Shown piece by piece: positions 1-11,214 of a DNA stretch of 64,000 bases. This DNA comes from Pseudozyma flocculosa PF-1. Its lineage: Eukaryota; Basidiomycota; Ustilaginomycetes; Ustilaginales; Ustilaginaceae. The number at the start of each line of letters is the position of its first letter. Position 1 is the stretch's first letter. The notes under the pieces are model-generated. The model ran no database searches and was not told the origin of the DNA. It saw only the letters and a program-made list of their open reading frames with translations. The stretch covers positions 161,955 to 225,954 of the forward strand of contig NW_006920893.1 of the NCBI RefSeq assembly GCF_000417875.1, in the 5' to 3' direction. Made by a program: the position numbers and the translations under genes.

Positions 1-105
1 GCTTTAGCAGGCGTGACTTCGGCAGGAGCAGCTTCGGCAGGAGCGGTTCCAGCAGAGGCGATTGCGGTGGGTGTGGCTTCAGTAGAGTGGCCTTCGGCCT
101 GTGCC

Positions 106-141
<36 letters not shown>

Positions 142-1781
142 GCAGCAGCAGCAGCAGCGGCAGCCTTGGCGGCCAGCTGCTTCGGGCCCGTTCCTCTCGG
201 CCGTCCTCGACCGCGTTTGACCGGAGGACCTGTGGCGGAACCTGGCGTGCCAGGAGTGCCAGGAGTGCTGGGCGTGCCCGGTGTGGCCGCAGCCTGAGCG
301 GAGCCAGCGGCTGGAGTCGAGGCAAGCGGCGTGACTGGGGCCTGGGCTCGGGCTGGAGTTGGCGTTGAGGTGAGTGCCGTGCTGGACGCTGTCGAGTTCG
401 CCTCAACCTTGACGCCGGCCTCCGGCATCTTTTGGGGGCGGCCGGGCTTGCGGGCAGCGGACCCGGTCGTCTCGGCAGGCGTTGAGCTCTTCCTCGGTGA
501 TACAGAATCCTCTCCCGGCAGCCGCACCTTGCGAGGTCGTCCTGGGCCTCGCTTGACGGGAGTGGCCGCCGTCTGGCCCTGCTCCTGCAGCTGCGGCTGC
601 GTCTGCGGCTTTGGCTTTTGCTCTTCGAGGTACGGCTCGATCCGCTGCTGCTTCTGCTTGTGTTGCTGCTGCTTCTGCTGCTGCTGCATCATGGCGAGCA
701 CGGGGCTGGGCGTCTTGCCAGAGAGCCTGTCGTCGAGCTCGTCCCTCCTCACGCTGGCCTGCTGCATGCTGGACCCGGACAGGCTGATGCGGGCCGAGCG
801 ACGGCTCGGGGTGTTGGGAGCAGAGTTGGCGCCGCCGTCGGGCGTCTTGGTCCTAGCTCGCTCCTTGCCCTTGTCCAGGGCCTTGGTCTTGGCAGCCCGA
901 GCGGGCGTGGCCCTGCCTCTCGCCTTGCTGCGGAGGAGACGCAGCTGAGAGTCGGCATCAGAGTACTCTTCGTCCTCCAGCTCGTCCACTTCCTCCTCTT
1001 CATCTTCATCTTCGTCCTCCTCGCGGCGCCGGATGTCATTGGTGTCCTTCTCATGTGCATGATGTTCTTCCTCCTCTACTTCCTGCTCCGACTCCGATTC
1101 CGACTCTGACGTGGTGAGGTCGGAGAGAGAGCTGTCGGTGTCGTCGAGGATGGATGTGGAGGGTGTGACGTGCGCCAGTCCGCGCTTGCCGCCGGCGAGC
1201 GAGGACGCAGACGATGCCGGCGTCGATGTCGAAGCTGATGCCGAGGCAGATGACGAACCCTGCATCGGAGTCTGGTCGAGCTTGCCGTCGACGGGTCCAG
1301 CTGTGGGACGAGCCTGGCCGATGCTGTTCCGGGTCGTCCTCACGCTTCGAGGCGTCTCCTCGGTGATGGCGGGCGCAGGCGCGAGGACTGGCGACCCCGG
1401 AGGCGACGAGGACAGCACGATGGCGTCTTCCGGGCGGTCCCCTCTGCCTTTGGCGCCGTTAGAGTGGGGGGAGGATGCCGAAGCAGGCTTGGCTTCGGAC
1501 TCATCGTCGACGAGGTCGATGTGTGTGTGGCGCGACTCGGGTGCAGCAGTGGTGGGCTTCGGCGTGGTCGGAGTCGAGGTCGAGGTCGAGGTCGAGGTCG
1601 ATGCTGCTGCTGCTGCTGCTGCTGCCGGCGAAGGCGGCGGCCGGGAGCCGAGGATGGCCTGGTCGCTGAGGAGGGTGTGGCGAGGGCCGATGCGGCGCTG
1701 CGAGGCGGGCGTGCTGTGGTTGCTGGAGGATGCATGGAACTGGGACGCCTTGCGGCGCGAAGCTGCCGAGGTCCGGAGCAT
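1..1781 (-). CDS. AT-hook DNA-binding protein, partial (C-terminus off the window)
   Basis: One open minus-strand frame runs from an ATG at 1781 to the left edge without a stop, so the 3' end is missing. About 593 residues are visible. The protein is Ser/Ala/Pro-rich and mostly disordered. A polyalanine run and (ST)n lie near residue 65, acidic runs (ESESESE, EEDEDEDEEEE) near residues 210-245, and a Gln-rich stretch near residue 360. Three AT-hook cores follow: GPGRPRKV (about residue 410), KPGRPQK (about 445) and RGRGRPRGTGPK (about 520). AT-hooks bind the minor groove of AT-rich DNA, so a nuclear chromatin or transcription role is expected. The frame stays open for about 175 nt upstream of this ATG without another ATG, so 1781 is the best start. 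Specific function and orthology are not recognised. Confidence 0.7.
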
Positions 1782-4700
1782 GTCGGTGCCGGTCTGCCGA
1801 TCTGCTCGAGGCTCTGATTCGTCCGGCTGAGTTCGGGTCGGCACGTGCTGACTGGACGACTGGTGGCAGGGGTGCCAGGCCCGATCTGCGCACCGGGCAA
1901 CAGGCTCTAGCTCCTGGCTCTGGCTCCGGCTCCGACTACCTGACCCGCGCCTGGCACGTCACTGGTGGGACGGCGGGGACGCGGCCCAGGCGACGATCTT
2001 GGGCGGGCGCTGGAAGCTGGCTGGCTGGCTGGGGGGTAGTGGGGCGGGCGGAAGGGCGGTATGCAGGCCGGACGTGCAAGTCGAACGTCGGTGGTGCTGG
2101 CGTACCGCGGTGACGATGGCTGGCTGGCGTGCTCGCGCCTGGCCAGTGGTGGTGCTGACGGCGAGGTGGAGCTGGTCAGGCACGGACTAGTGGCTTCAAG
2201 TAGAGTCGAGGCGGCGGCGGTGGTGGTGGCGGCGACGAGGTTGGCAGAGAGCGGTGGAAGTGAATGCGGGGCCAGACAGGTCCAGCCTGGGCGGGTGACC
2301 TGGCGCTCGGATCGATGCGGGGAGGCAGGTATGCGGTGGCGTAAAAGCGCGACGGGGCGGATGACGGATGACGGTTGACGTGATGATGTTGATGCCGGTG
2401 TGCGATGGACAGAGTGGTGGGAGACGAGGGGGTGCGATCGAGGGTCGAGGCGCCCGTGTTTTGCTGGTGCCGGGTGGAGCGGCGGCACGACCCAAACAGA
2501 AAAAGTGGAGTGCGCGAGTCTGGGCCTGGATCCGGTGGCGAGCGAGGGCGGTGCGATAACTGGAGGAGGGCAGATCGGTCGGGCTCGGTGCCGTGACGCA
2601 AGGCTGGATGGGCGGTGGAAGGGGACCAGGGCAAGCGACGGCGGACGAGAGTCGTGAGGGCGACAACGACGGATGGTGATGGTGGTGGAGAGAGTCGGAC
2701 GATGGCCAAGTCGAAAGTGTGTGATGTTCGGTGACAAGGGCGGGCCATTTCACCCTGCCTATCTGCCTGGTCGCCCTACCCTGCCTCACCTGCCCCAGGC
2801 TGTTTTGGCTGCCTGGGGCGCTGCTTTCCTGCGCGGGCAGGTCCAGGGCAGGGGAGGCAGGGAGGCAGCAGGGCAGGAGAGCAGCAGCGGCAACAGCGGC
2901 AGCAGCGCGGCAGGCAGGCAGGCAGGCAGAATCGAGCCAGCAAGCGTGGGCTTCCGGCGCAGGCAACCCGTGGGTGTGGGTGCGTGCGTGGGGATGGGAC
3001 GCTGCTAGGCTGCTCTGCCCTGCCTTGCCCTGCCTTGCCGGCCCAGCTGCAGCCGCCAAAAGCGCACGACGAAAAACAAAAACAAAAAGCGAAGTGCGTC
3101 GACCTTGGCCTGCTTGCGCGTTGCGCTCGGGGAACAAGCCAAGCTGCTCGCTGCAGGGGCCGGCCGACCCAGCGCAAATCGGATTTTCCCCTCCTCGACC
3201 GCTCACCGCCAACTCGCCCAGCTGCTGGCGACGATGCCGCCCCGCCGCACATCGCAGAATAAAATCCACGGGCCCTTCACTCAGCGACACTACTGGCCGT
3301 CTCTGCTTGGTTGCCTGGAGAGATGGCATGCTGGTCACATCGCGGAGCTGCGGGGGATGCTGTGAGGTGTGGCTGCGACGACGGCTCAGAGAAGGAACGG
3401 GTGGGGAAGCAAGGAGCAGCGCTCGGCCAGCTGGCAGGACGCAGACGCTGCGCGGGTCGCTTTGCCGTCGTCACACACACACACGGCCGGTCTCGCTCGC
3501 ACCCGACGGTTCGATCTTGGGTCGGACCGCAACCGCAGCCACAGCCACGGCCACAGCAGGCGCAGCTCTGGCTAGAGGGCAGCTGGGTGGTCAGAGCGAC
3601 GCCGAGGCAAGTCGACACGGCGACGTACGCCGCCCAGCATCCGTGTCGCACCGCTCCGTCGCCCCGTCGGTTCTTTGCCCCAAGTCCTGTCCGATCCGGG
3701 CGATGTATCGACCGCGCAGCACCTCGATCGCAGCCAGAAGGTTGTAGACGGATCCAGCACGAAGTCGACGCCGGTCGAGGAGGTTCAAGTCGAGGCGTGC
3801 GTTCGAACGATGAGCCGAGTCGGAGTCATGCCGTCTCGTCGACCCTCTCGTGGGACAAATGCCCTTTTGGGCCTTACCCGTCGCCGCCCGAGACCCAGCA
3901 TGCAACCTCTCCTGAGGTGAGCTCGACGATGCGTCGCCTCCCGAGCAGACGTCGACAGCCAGGTGGCAATGACCAGCCTCGAAGCAAGGCTGAGGCCACG
4001 CCAGGCCAGGCCACGCCACGCCACTCCTCCTTCTCGACTCGCCCCTCTCGCTGCTGATCGCGGATTTTCCATTTCTCGCCTTGCCCTTTTCGGGTCCAAG
4101 GACGTACGGAGGGCAAAGCCGACGCGACCGCAGGTGGAGGTCGCTTGGAAAGTCGACGCAGCCCAGCGCCCGAGTTGAATCGAAATCCAATTCAAATTTT
4201 AAAAAAAGCACAGGCTAGGCAGGCAGGCGGTGAAGATGTCGCCAGCGCCCGGCCGGCCCGCACGCACGCCATCCGCGCGATCGACCTTGAACCCCCTTTC
4301 TCGTGCCAGGCGAGGATGCGGTGAGCTGCGAGAAAGAGGGTGATCGACGGATCGCTCCGGGAGCGTTGTCGGTGGGTCGCCAAGGGTACGGTCGGTGGTT
4401 GAGTGGGCGGGACGGTGTGCTGCGGCCGTCCGCGCCCGCTCGTGGCGTAGTCGACCCGGATGGACCTCGACCGTCGTTCTCGCAGCAGGGCTGTCCTACG
4501 GCTCCATCAACGGCCGTGACACGTCGGCACCGCCGCGAAAACATCGACGACGCCGGTCGGATCGCCTCGGAATGCTTGACGGGCGATGGGCGGGCAGGGA
4601 TGGACAGGCATCGAGGCCGGGCGCGGGCGAGCGACACGTCGTCGTCGTCAGCTCGACGACCTCGTCCCCTGTCCGTTTCCCAGTACGATTTCGTCGAGCG

Positions 4701-5601
4701 ACCTCGGCCAGGTCGGTGCGACGCCTCATCGCTCGCCGTTGATGATCGAAGAGCTGGACGGTCGCGATGGAGTGGCACCGGGTGGCGCACCCGACAGGCG
4801 ACGGCGAGGTCGGGAGCGGGGGGAGCCAGGAAAAAAAAATAATTCGCGAAAATCGCGAAAATCGCAAAAGTAGCAGATCGCTTGGCCATGGGAAAGCGGA
4901 GGAGGGGCAGGAAAAAAATCGAAATCGGGCGGCTGGCTGGCTGGCTGGCTCACGAGCTCGCTCGTACGTGAAGAAGCTTGGTTGCACCCGTCGTATTGGC
5001 ACACGAGGTGCAAGCAACGAAGCAGGCAGAGCGAAATCCGAGGCAGGATCAGGCCGGAGCGCATCGATCGGCATCGCAGCTGCCTGGGGGTTCCTCGAAC
5101 GACTCACAGGCAGGGGTGTGACTGAGGTCGGATCCGGTGCCGCCGTATGCGCCGCATCTCTGTGTGTCGGCGAGCAGCTTGTCGCCACGGCCATCGAACA
5201 CCTTGCTTGTGGGGTTCGCCCTTCCTCCGCTGTCGCCGACGAGCAGGCCCATCTACATCCGCCTAGAGGCCATCTACCTGCACCCGCTCCTTTGGGATGG
5301 CGCAGGGAAATCCTTGCCTGCTGGTCGACGAGACTGGCTGCATCTCGAGGTGACCGACATCGACTCAGGAGCCGGCGAGTGCGTCGATGCTCGGCCTGAT
5401 CAGGCTGGAAAGGGGAGGGGAATCGAGACGACCGAGGCTGACGGCAACGAGCACGAGGACGAGAACCTCGCGAGCAGATGGCGATCACGCTGTGCATTTC
5501 AGAGAGCAATTGGAACATCTCCTTCCCTCCTTCTTCGGTCCACAAAATCTCCGCGTTCGGAAGACAGCCGGTTATCCGCTCCCTCTGCGTGCGCACCGCG
5601 C
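1782..5601. other. Non-genic stretch upstream of the AT-hook gene
   Basis: This 3.8-kb stretch covers the promoter and leader of the AT-hook gene and the 3' flank of the PHD gene. It holds GGCA and GGCT tetranucleotide runs (about 2912-2930 and 4935-4951), an A-rich patch at 3070-3090 and several long but low-complexity open frames. None shows a recognisable domain, consistent codon use or supported splice sites. A small unrecognised gene cannot be excluded. Confidence 0.4.
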
Positions 5602-8600
5602 TCACGCAGCCACCCGGTCGCCGTTGCCGCCTCTCCCTTCGCTGCCGCCGTTACCGCCAAACGAGCCATAGGCGCCCGGCCCCGTGCCAAACTTGCGCTG
5701 GAAGTGGATCAGCTCCCGCGTCAGCTCGTCCATCAGCCTCATGCTGAGCGGCAGCGCATCGAACAGCGCCTTGCCGGGCTTGCCCGCGCTGGCGACGCCA
5801 GAGGCTGGCGTGTGTCCCCGCTGGTGGCCGCTAGAGGTGCCGCTGCCGCCACCGCTGCCGGAGCCGGAGCCGGAGCCAGAGCCCTCGCCGCTACCCTCAT
5901 TGTGGCGCGGCGTCATGGGCGGCGTCTCGACCGACTCGGACATGGCTCGCGGCGTCGCGGCCTTGCCCGCCGCGTCCTGACTGCCTTCGCCTGCTGCCCC
6001 GTTCGGGGCTGCTTTGGCAGGTGTCGCCGCCCGATCCGCTATGGCTTGCTGCTCGTCGTCCTCTCCCTGCCCCGCCTCGTCGTCCGCACCGTCCTCGTCA
6101 TCGAGGTAGTCGGGCACGATGCCCAAGAGCCGCATCCGCTTCTCGCGATCCACGGCCTCGATCTGGCTGCGCGTGACGTACTCTCCGATGTTGCGCACCC
6201 GCTTGCGCATCTCGGCCAGCGTCATCCTCCGGCCCGGGAAGCGCACCTTGGTGGTCGACTCGATCGCCGACACCACGCTGTACGGGTGCGGCGACGACGA
6301 CGACGACGAAGACGAAGACGAAGAGGACGCGCCAGGTATGGGGTTGGAAGCCGAAGGCGAAGAGACAGTCGCCGAGCTGGCTGCAGCAGCGGCAGCAGCA
6401 GCTGCGGCGGCGGCGTTGGCGGCGGCCGTTCGGCGGGCACTAGAAGACGGCGTGACGGCCTTGGACCCGCTCGCCTGCCCGTTTTGCGCTTTAGAAAGCG
6501 AGATGGGCAGCAGGTAGGCGAGGTGGGCGAGGTGGTCTGGCAGACCCCAGGGCGCGCCCGGGTTGTAGGTTCTCGAGCCGCTTCCACTGCCACCGCCGCC
6601 GCTCCCGTCGCCCGGAGCGGGTGTGCCCGTGCGGCTCGTCCCGCTCCCTCCGAGGTCCCTGGCTGAGCGGCGCGCCGCCTCGGCCCGGCTCTTGCTCGGA
6701 CTCGGGCTCGGAGAGTGCGACGTCAGGTTCGATGCCGAGGTTGAACCACCCTTGCCCATGCCGGCACCATTTGCAGAGGCGTTGCGGTCCTTGTTGCGGT
6801 ACGTGTACTGGTTTGGGTGTCGCGGCTTGACGTCGGTGCCGGCGGCAGCACCACCCGCGGCGGCAGCTGATGAGGACGCATTGTCGCGCGCCGAGCCGCT
6901 GCCGCCCTTTTTCTTTTTGCTGCTGCTGCTGCTGCTGCCGGTGCCCTTGTCTCTAGACGAGCCGCCCCCGCTGCCATGCGCCTCGCGGTCCCGGTCGCCA
7001 TTCGAGTCGGCTGCTGCCGTCTCCTGGTCGTCGCCGTTGCCCGCCACGTGGTTGCCAGCGCTCATCCGCCTTCGCTTGACGAGCTCCGACGTCGAGTTGG
7101 AGGCCTCGTCGGACGGGTCGGGCGTCAAGGCGCTGTCCTTGTCGTCGGCGTCGTCGGTGCCACCGCGCTTCCGCTTCTTGAGGCCGCGCTTGTCGTCCTG
7201 CAGCGCCGCGCTCTGGGCCTCGCTCGACTCCCACGACTCGTTGTCGTTGAGCAGGCCCGGCGGGATCGGCTCCCAGCCGCCGTAGGCCGAGTCTCGGCTG
7301 TTCATGGTGCTGCGCCGCTTGGGCGACTTGGGCGTCTGCTGTTGCTGCTGCTCCCGCTGCTGCTGGTGCTTGTGCTCCGAGTCGGCTCGGCTGTGCGAGC
7401 CCTGCCGCCGGTCGCGGGACGATGTCGGCGTCACGTAACCCGGGTTGGCCTCGGCCTGGTTGCGGCGGGCGTTGGCCTCGGCCAGCGCTGCAATCGACTC
7501 CTTGGCCTGATGCAGCTCGCGGGCGCTGTACTTGGAGCTCTGTTTGCTGCCCTTTTTGCCGCCGCGCGGCTGGGGCAGCAGGCTAAAGGACCGCAGCAGC
7601 GGGATGTGCAGCTCGGGCTTGCACTGCTCGCAGAAGTAGACGTCTGGGCAGTCTTCCTCGAACTGCATGCCCATGCAGACGCAGTGCTGCCAGCACTTGC
7701 ACGTCTCGCACTGGATCATCAGGCCGACGTTTTCGTCGGCGCTGCCGCAGACGCAGCGGGTGACGCCTTCGTCGCCGCCTTCGGGGTCGAGCTCGCCCTC
7801 GCCGTCGGCAGCAGCGGCGTCGGCATAGCCGGCCTCCCCCATGGCCACATCCTGGATCTGCGCGACGTCGTCGACCCTGGTCTCTGACACGCTCGTCTCG
7901 ATCTCCTCGAGCTTGGGCACCTGTTCAGCCGCCTCCGCCGCTGATGCTGCCGCCGGCTTGGCCCTGGCAGCGATTTCGTCTTCCCCGCCGGCGCTCTTGT
8001 CACGCCTGGGCTTTGGGTCGGGCGAGCCGTTGGGCGCTCTGCGGGTCCTGCGCGGGCCAGAGACCTCCTCTGTCGCATCGCCAAACGAGCCGAGGCCGAG
8101 CTGGGCCAGCTCCTTGTTGGTCGAAGAGGACCTTGGCCGCTTGGTCCCGGATCCGGATCCGGAGCCGGAGCCGCTGCCTTCCGACGAGGCGGATGCTTCC
8201 CTCTTTTTGGAAGTGGACGGCGCGGTCGCGGTTGCTCCTTCTTGTTGCCCGCCGGTCCGAGGGGCTGGCTTGTCGTCTTCGATCTCGCCCTCCTCTGCCT
8301 CTTCGTGCGCGGATGTAGGCTCCCGCTCCTCGCTGCTCCCGCTGCTGCCGCCGCTGCCGCCGTTGCTGCGGCCGCTCTTCGGGCTGTTGGACTTGCCCTT
8401 GCTCTTGCTACCCTTCTTGGACTTGTTGCTCTTGCTGCTTTTCTTCTGCGGCGAAGATGTGAGGGGCGTCGACTCTTCTGGCGCAGCAGGTTCTGTGCCG
8501 GCGGCGGTAGGGGCCCCGTCGACTCCGCTGGGAGTCTGCCCTTGCCGTTGCTGCTGCTGGTGGTTATCTGCCTGGGCGTTGGCGGCCGGATCGGTGGTCG

Positions 8601-8739
8601 CTTCTGCTGCCGAGGCGGATGCAGAGCCATCGCCGGCCTTCTTGTCGACAGAGGTGGGGGCGGTGGATGGTTCGTTGCTTGCCTGGGCGGCCGGGTCTGC
8701 GGCGGCGCCATCCGCCTCCTGGGGCTTTGCAGCTGCCAT
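5602..8739 (-). CDS. CTI6: PHD-finger protein, Cti6-like (Rpd3L histone deacetylase subunit)
   Basis: Single-exon gene of 1045 residues. An in-frame TTG lies 18 nt upstream, but the first ATG is at 8739. The N-terminal 300 residues are acidic and Ser/Lys-rich. A PHD zinc finger lies at about residues 328-378, beginning TRCVCG and containing QCETCKCWQHCVCMG and FCEQCKPE (the C4HC3 pattern). Downstream are a conserved STMNSRDSAY segment (about residue 477) and, near residue 835, FPGRRMTLAEMRKRVRNI followed by GEYVTRSQIE. These latter blocks resemble fungal Cti6, which joins the Sin3-Rpd3 large histone deacetylase complex and contacts the Cyc8-Tup1 corepressor through its PHD region. A nuclear role is expected. 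Homopolymeric Ser, Ala, Gly and Gln runs enlarge it beyond yeast Cti6. The PHD call is firm; Cti6 orthology is likely but rests on recalled motifs. Confidence 0.8.
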   Translation of the reverse strand: MAAAKPQEADGAAADPAAQASNEPSTAPTSVDKKAGDGSASASAAEATTDPAANAQADNHQQQQRQGQTPSGVDGAPTAAGTEPAAPEESTPLTSSPQKKSSKSNKSKKGSKSKGKSNSPKSGRSNGGSGGSSGSSEEREPTSAHEEAEEGEIEDDKPAPRTGGQQEGATATAPSTSKKREASASSEGSGSGSGSGSGTKRPRSSSTNKELAQLGLGSFGDATEEVSGPRRTRRAPNGSPDPKPRRDKSAGGEDEIAARAKPAAASAAEAAEQVPKLEEIETSVSETRVDDVAQIQDVAMGEAGYADAAAADGEGELDPEGGDEGVTRCVCGSADENVGLMIQCETCKCWQHCVCMGMQFEEDCPDVYFCEQCKPELHIPLLRSFSLLPQPRGGKKGSKQSSKYSARELHQAKESIAALAEANARRNQAEANPGYVTPTSSRDRRQGSHSRADSEHKHQQQREQQQQQTPKSPKRRSTMNSRDSAYGGWEPIPPGLLNDNESWESSEAQSAALQDDKRGLKKRKRGGTDDADDKDSALTPDPSDEASNSTSELVKRRRMSAGNHVAGNGDDQETAAADSNGDRDREAHGSGGGSSRDKGTGSSSSSSKKKKGGSGSARDNASSSAAAAGGAAAGTDVKPRHPNQYTYRNKDRNASANGAGMGKGGSTSASNLTSHSPSPSPSKSRAEAARRSARDLGGSGTSRTGTPAPGDGSGGGGSGSGSRTYNPGAPWGLPDHLAHLAYLLPISLSKAQNGQASGSKAVTPSSSARRTAAANAAAAAAAAAAAASSATVSSPSASNPIPGASSSSSSSSSSSSPHPYSVVSAIESTTKVRFPGRRMTLAEMRKRVRNIGEYVTRSQIEAVDREKRMRLLGIVPDYLDDEDGADDEAGQGEDDEQQAIADRAATPAKAAPNGAAGEGSQDAAGKAATPRAMSESVETPPMTPRHNEGSGEGSGSGSGSGSGGGSGTSSGHQRGHTPASGVASAGKPGKALFDALPLSMRLMDELTRELIHFQRKFGTGPGAYGSFGGNGGSEGRGGNGDRVAA

Positions 8740-10077
8740 GGTCGATGCTGTCGTCAAATCGAGTGCAGCGTCGAGATGCTGAGTGGATTGCTCCTGTAGA
8801 TCAGGAGCAGCGACTAAAGGAAGACGAGCTCGGCGATATGGAGGGCCGCTGACGTTGATGGGCGGCTAGGGCGAGCTCCGGGTGTCGCTACTGCTGGATC
8901 GCCGCTGAGTGTGTTATCGAGCCTGCCTCGCTTCTGCGGCACGCTCAAGAATGGCTGTGCTCTCTGCTGCTATCGAGCCTGCTGGTCGCTGGTGGTTCCA
9001 GGCTGGGCGAAGACCGGAGTGAGCATGTATCGAGGGGGGCGGATGGATCGAGGCCAGCCGGGGGAGGGGACGATGAGGCCCTAGCCCGAGGTGGTTCCAC
9101 AACTTGGATCGATCCGCTTTCCTGGCTCGCCGACGGTCGCAAGCCTGCGAAGGGAGCTCGACAGGGTTCGTCGAGGGTCGAGAGGGACGAAGAGAGCTGA
9201 TGGGGTCGAGTGGCTGCCTGGGACAGTAGACGGGTGGTCACGCAGGTGCTGGCTAAAGGGCGGTCGATGGCGGAGCGTCTTCGGGCGGCGGTGGTGATGT
9301 TGGTGGTGGTGGTGATGGCCTGTGTGCGGTTCCAGCCTTAGTTGGGTTCGAGGGTGCGGGAGAGATGGAGACGGAGCGAGCGGGCCGGAACTCTTGGAGG
9401 GGGCCAGCAGCGAGTGAGCAAGCAAGGCAAGCAGGGCAGGCCAGGCCAGGCCAGGCCAGGCCAGGCCAGGCCAGGCCAGACCAGACCAGACCAGACCGGC
9501 AGGCTCTAGCCTGCGAGGCCAGGCTTCCTGCCAGCCTGACCGCCCGTCCGCCCGCCTGGCTTGCTCGCTGACGACGGGCGGCGGCAGAGGCCAGCGACCC
9601 TGCTTCGGCCCTGCCCGCCTTGCTTGCTTTTGGCCTGTGGCCTCTGGACCTGAAGCTGCCTGGCCTCGCCCTGATGCTGCCGGCCGCCTGTCTTTTTTCC
9701 CTCGACCCCCCGCCCGCCGCGTTTTGTCGCCCAAGCGCGCCTTGAGGCCCCGCCCGCTGGTCGCTTGGCCGGAACCCGAGAAAAAGTCGCCGCTCGCTCT
9801 GGCTGCCTGAGCTTGTGTGGCTCCGGGGCCTTGGGGCTCCACCTCGTTCTGGCCTGCCCGACCGCCATTCGGATGGACATGCCCGGGAGGGAGCCAAGTT
9901 GGCGCCACGCCACGATGAAGGCGACCGCCGCGACGACGACGACGACGGCGCCGACGATGTTTCGACAAGGCAGCCACGGTATCGGATTCAATCGACGGCC
10001 AACAAGAAGTACAACGAGAAAGAGACAACGAGAGAGGCATCGACGGGACGCTCCTGAGCCTACATGGATCGACAACT
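8740..10077. other. Intergenic stretch with low-complexity repeats
   Basis: This holds the leader and promoter of the PHD gene and the 3' flank of the aldolase-like gene. The only notable structure is a pentanucleotide array at 9436-9497. Long minus-strand open frames here are Arg/Pro/Ser-rich shadows with no recognised domain. Confidence 0.4.
9436..9497. repeat. Pentanucleotide tandem array CCAGG changing to CCAGA
   Basis: About eight copies of CCAGG are followed without a break by about four copies of CCAGA. The array sits in the intergenic stretch between the PHD and aldolase-like genes and has no coding support. Confidence 0.8.
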
Positions 10078-11214
10078 CTACTGGAGCCACGCGCCCTTGT
10101 CGAGCTGCTCGATTGTCTGGAAGTAGGGCGAGGCTTGGAACGCACCCGCCGCGTCGGAGCCCACCTGCTTGTGCGTAAATGCGGCTTCGTCGTCGCCAAT
10201 GACGATGGGCTGGTGGCGAGGGGCAGGGGGAGAGGGGGATGGCGGCATCAATATTTGTGCTTCAATGTCCCACGCAGCGACCGCCGTAGACTCACCTTGG
10301 TGCCTCGGCCAGCGGCGGCGGCGTCCGAGAGCAGCATCACCTGACAGTGCCTCTCGAGCATGATGCTGTTGTGACAGGGGAGGGGGGACAAAAGTAGAGG
10401 GGACGAACGTAGGGGTCAGCCGCGATTCGACAGCGTCGCTTCGACTCAACTGCCGCCGCCACCGCCTGCCACTCGACACTCACAACCAGCCGACAGCGGC
10501 CTCGATGCTGGTGCCGGCGGTGAGGATGCCGTGGTTCTGCAGGATGAGGGCCTTGTTGGTCTTGCCGAGGGCGTTGGCGATGTTGTTGCCCTCCTCGTCG
10601 GCCAGCACGACGCCGCCAAAGTTTTCGTAGAGCTGGCAGCTGTTGTAAAAAGCGCACGAGTCCTGGGTGGTGATTTCAATGTTGCGGCCGAGCGTGGCAA
10701 ACGCCTTGCCGTACATCGAGTGCGAGTGGCACGCGGCGTCGAGGTCGGGCCGGGCGGTGTGGATGGCGTGGTGGATGGCAAAGGCGGCCTGATTGTAGAG
10801 CATCCGCTCGGGGCGGCCGCCCATGACAATGTCGCCCGTCGGGCCGATGAGGAGCAGGTCCTGGACCGTCATGAAGCGGAAGGGCACGCCGAACGGGTTG
10901 ACCCAGAAGTGGTCCTTGAGGATGGGGTCGCGGAAGGTGAGGTGGCCCGCCACGCCCTCGTCGAAGCCGAGCATGCCAAACACGCGGAAGGCCTTGGTCA
11001 GGCGCTCCTTGCGCCCCTCGCGCTCAGCCTCGAGCGACTCGTAGGTGGGCGGCTTGGGGAACTTAAACTTGGGCGCGCCCTTCTGCACCTCTTTCTTGGC
11101 CGCCGGCTTCGACGGGTTCGACGGATCCACCTCAACGGGCACGGGCGCCGGCGTGCCCTGCAGCGTGAAGTTGGTGGCGCCCGTGGCGGTCTCGGTGGCG
11201 GTGGGCGGCGTCAT
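10078..11214 (-). CDS. Class II aldolase/adducin-domain protein
   Basis: Three exons: 10484-11214, 10296-10365 and 10078-10209, giving 310 residues. Junctions are gtgag donors with cag acceptors, and the frame closes exactly (WF|IMLERHCQ and GTK|PIVIGDD). The ATG at 11214 opens MTPPTATE. Residues 60-300 form the aldolase II/adducin head fold. The expected zinc ligands are visible as H163 and H165 in CHSHSMYGKAF and H228 in QNHGIL. Bacterial relatives (L-fuculose-1-phosphate aldolase type) use these histidines to hold Zn2+ and cleave sugar phosphates. Fungal stand-alone copies of about 300 residues are common, and their substrates are mostly undefined. No signal peptide is seen, so it is probably cytosolic. 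The fold assignment is firm; the substrate is unknown. Confidence 0.88.

Noticed and set aside
2196..3338. 380-codon minus-strand open frame
   Set aside because: Composition is Pro/His/Arg/Ser low complexity and no domain or splice pattern is visible.
5137..6666. 509-codon plus-strand open frame
   Set aside because: It overlaps the 3' half of the PHD gene antisense and its residues are Arg/Ala runs that mirror the other strand's Ser/Gly codons.
9081..10199. 372-codon minus-strand open frame downstream of the aldolase-like gene
   Set aside because: It runs through the CCAGG array and into the last coding exon of the neighbouring gene in another frame, and no protein family is recognisable.
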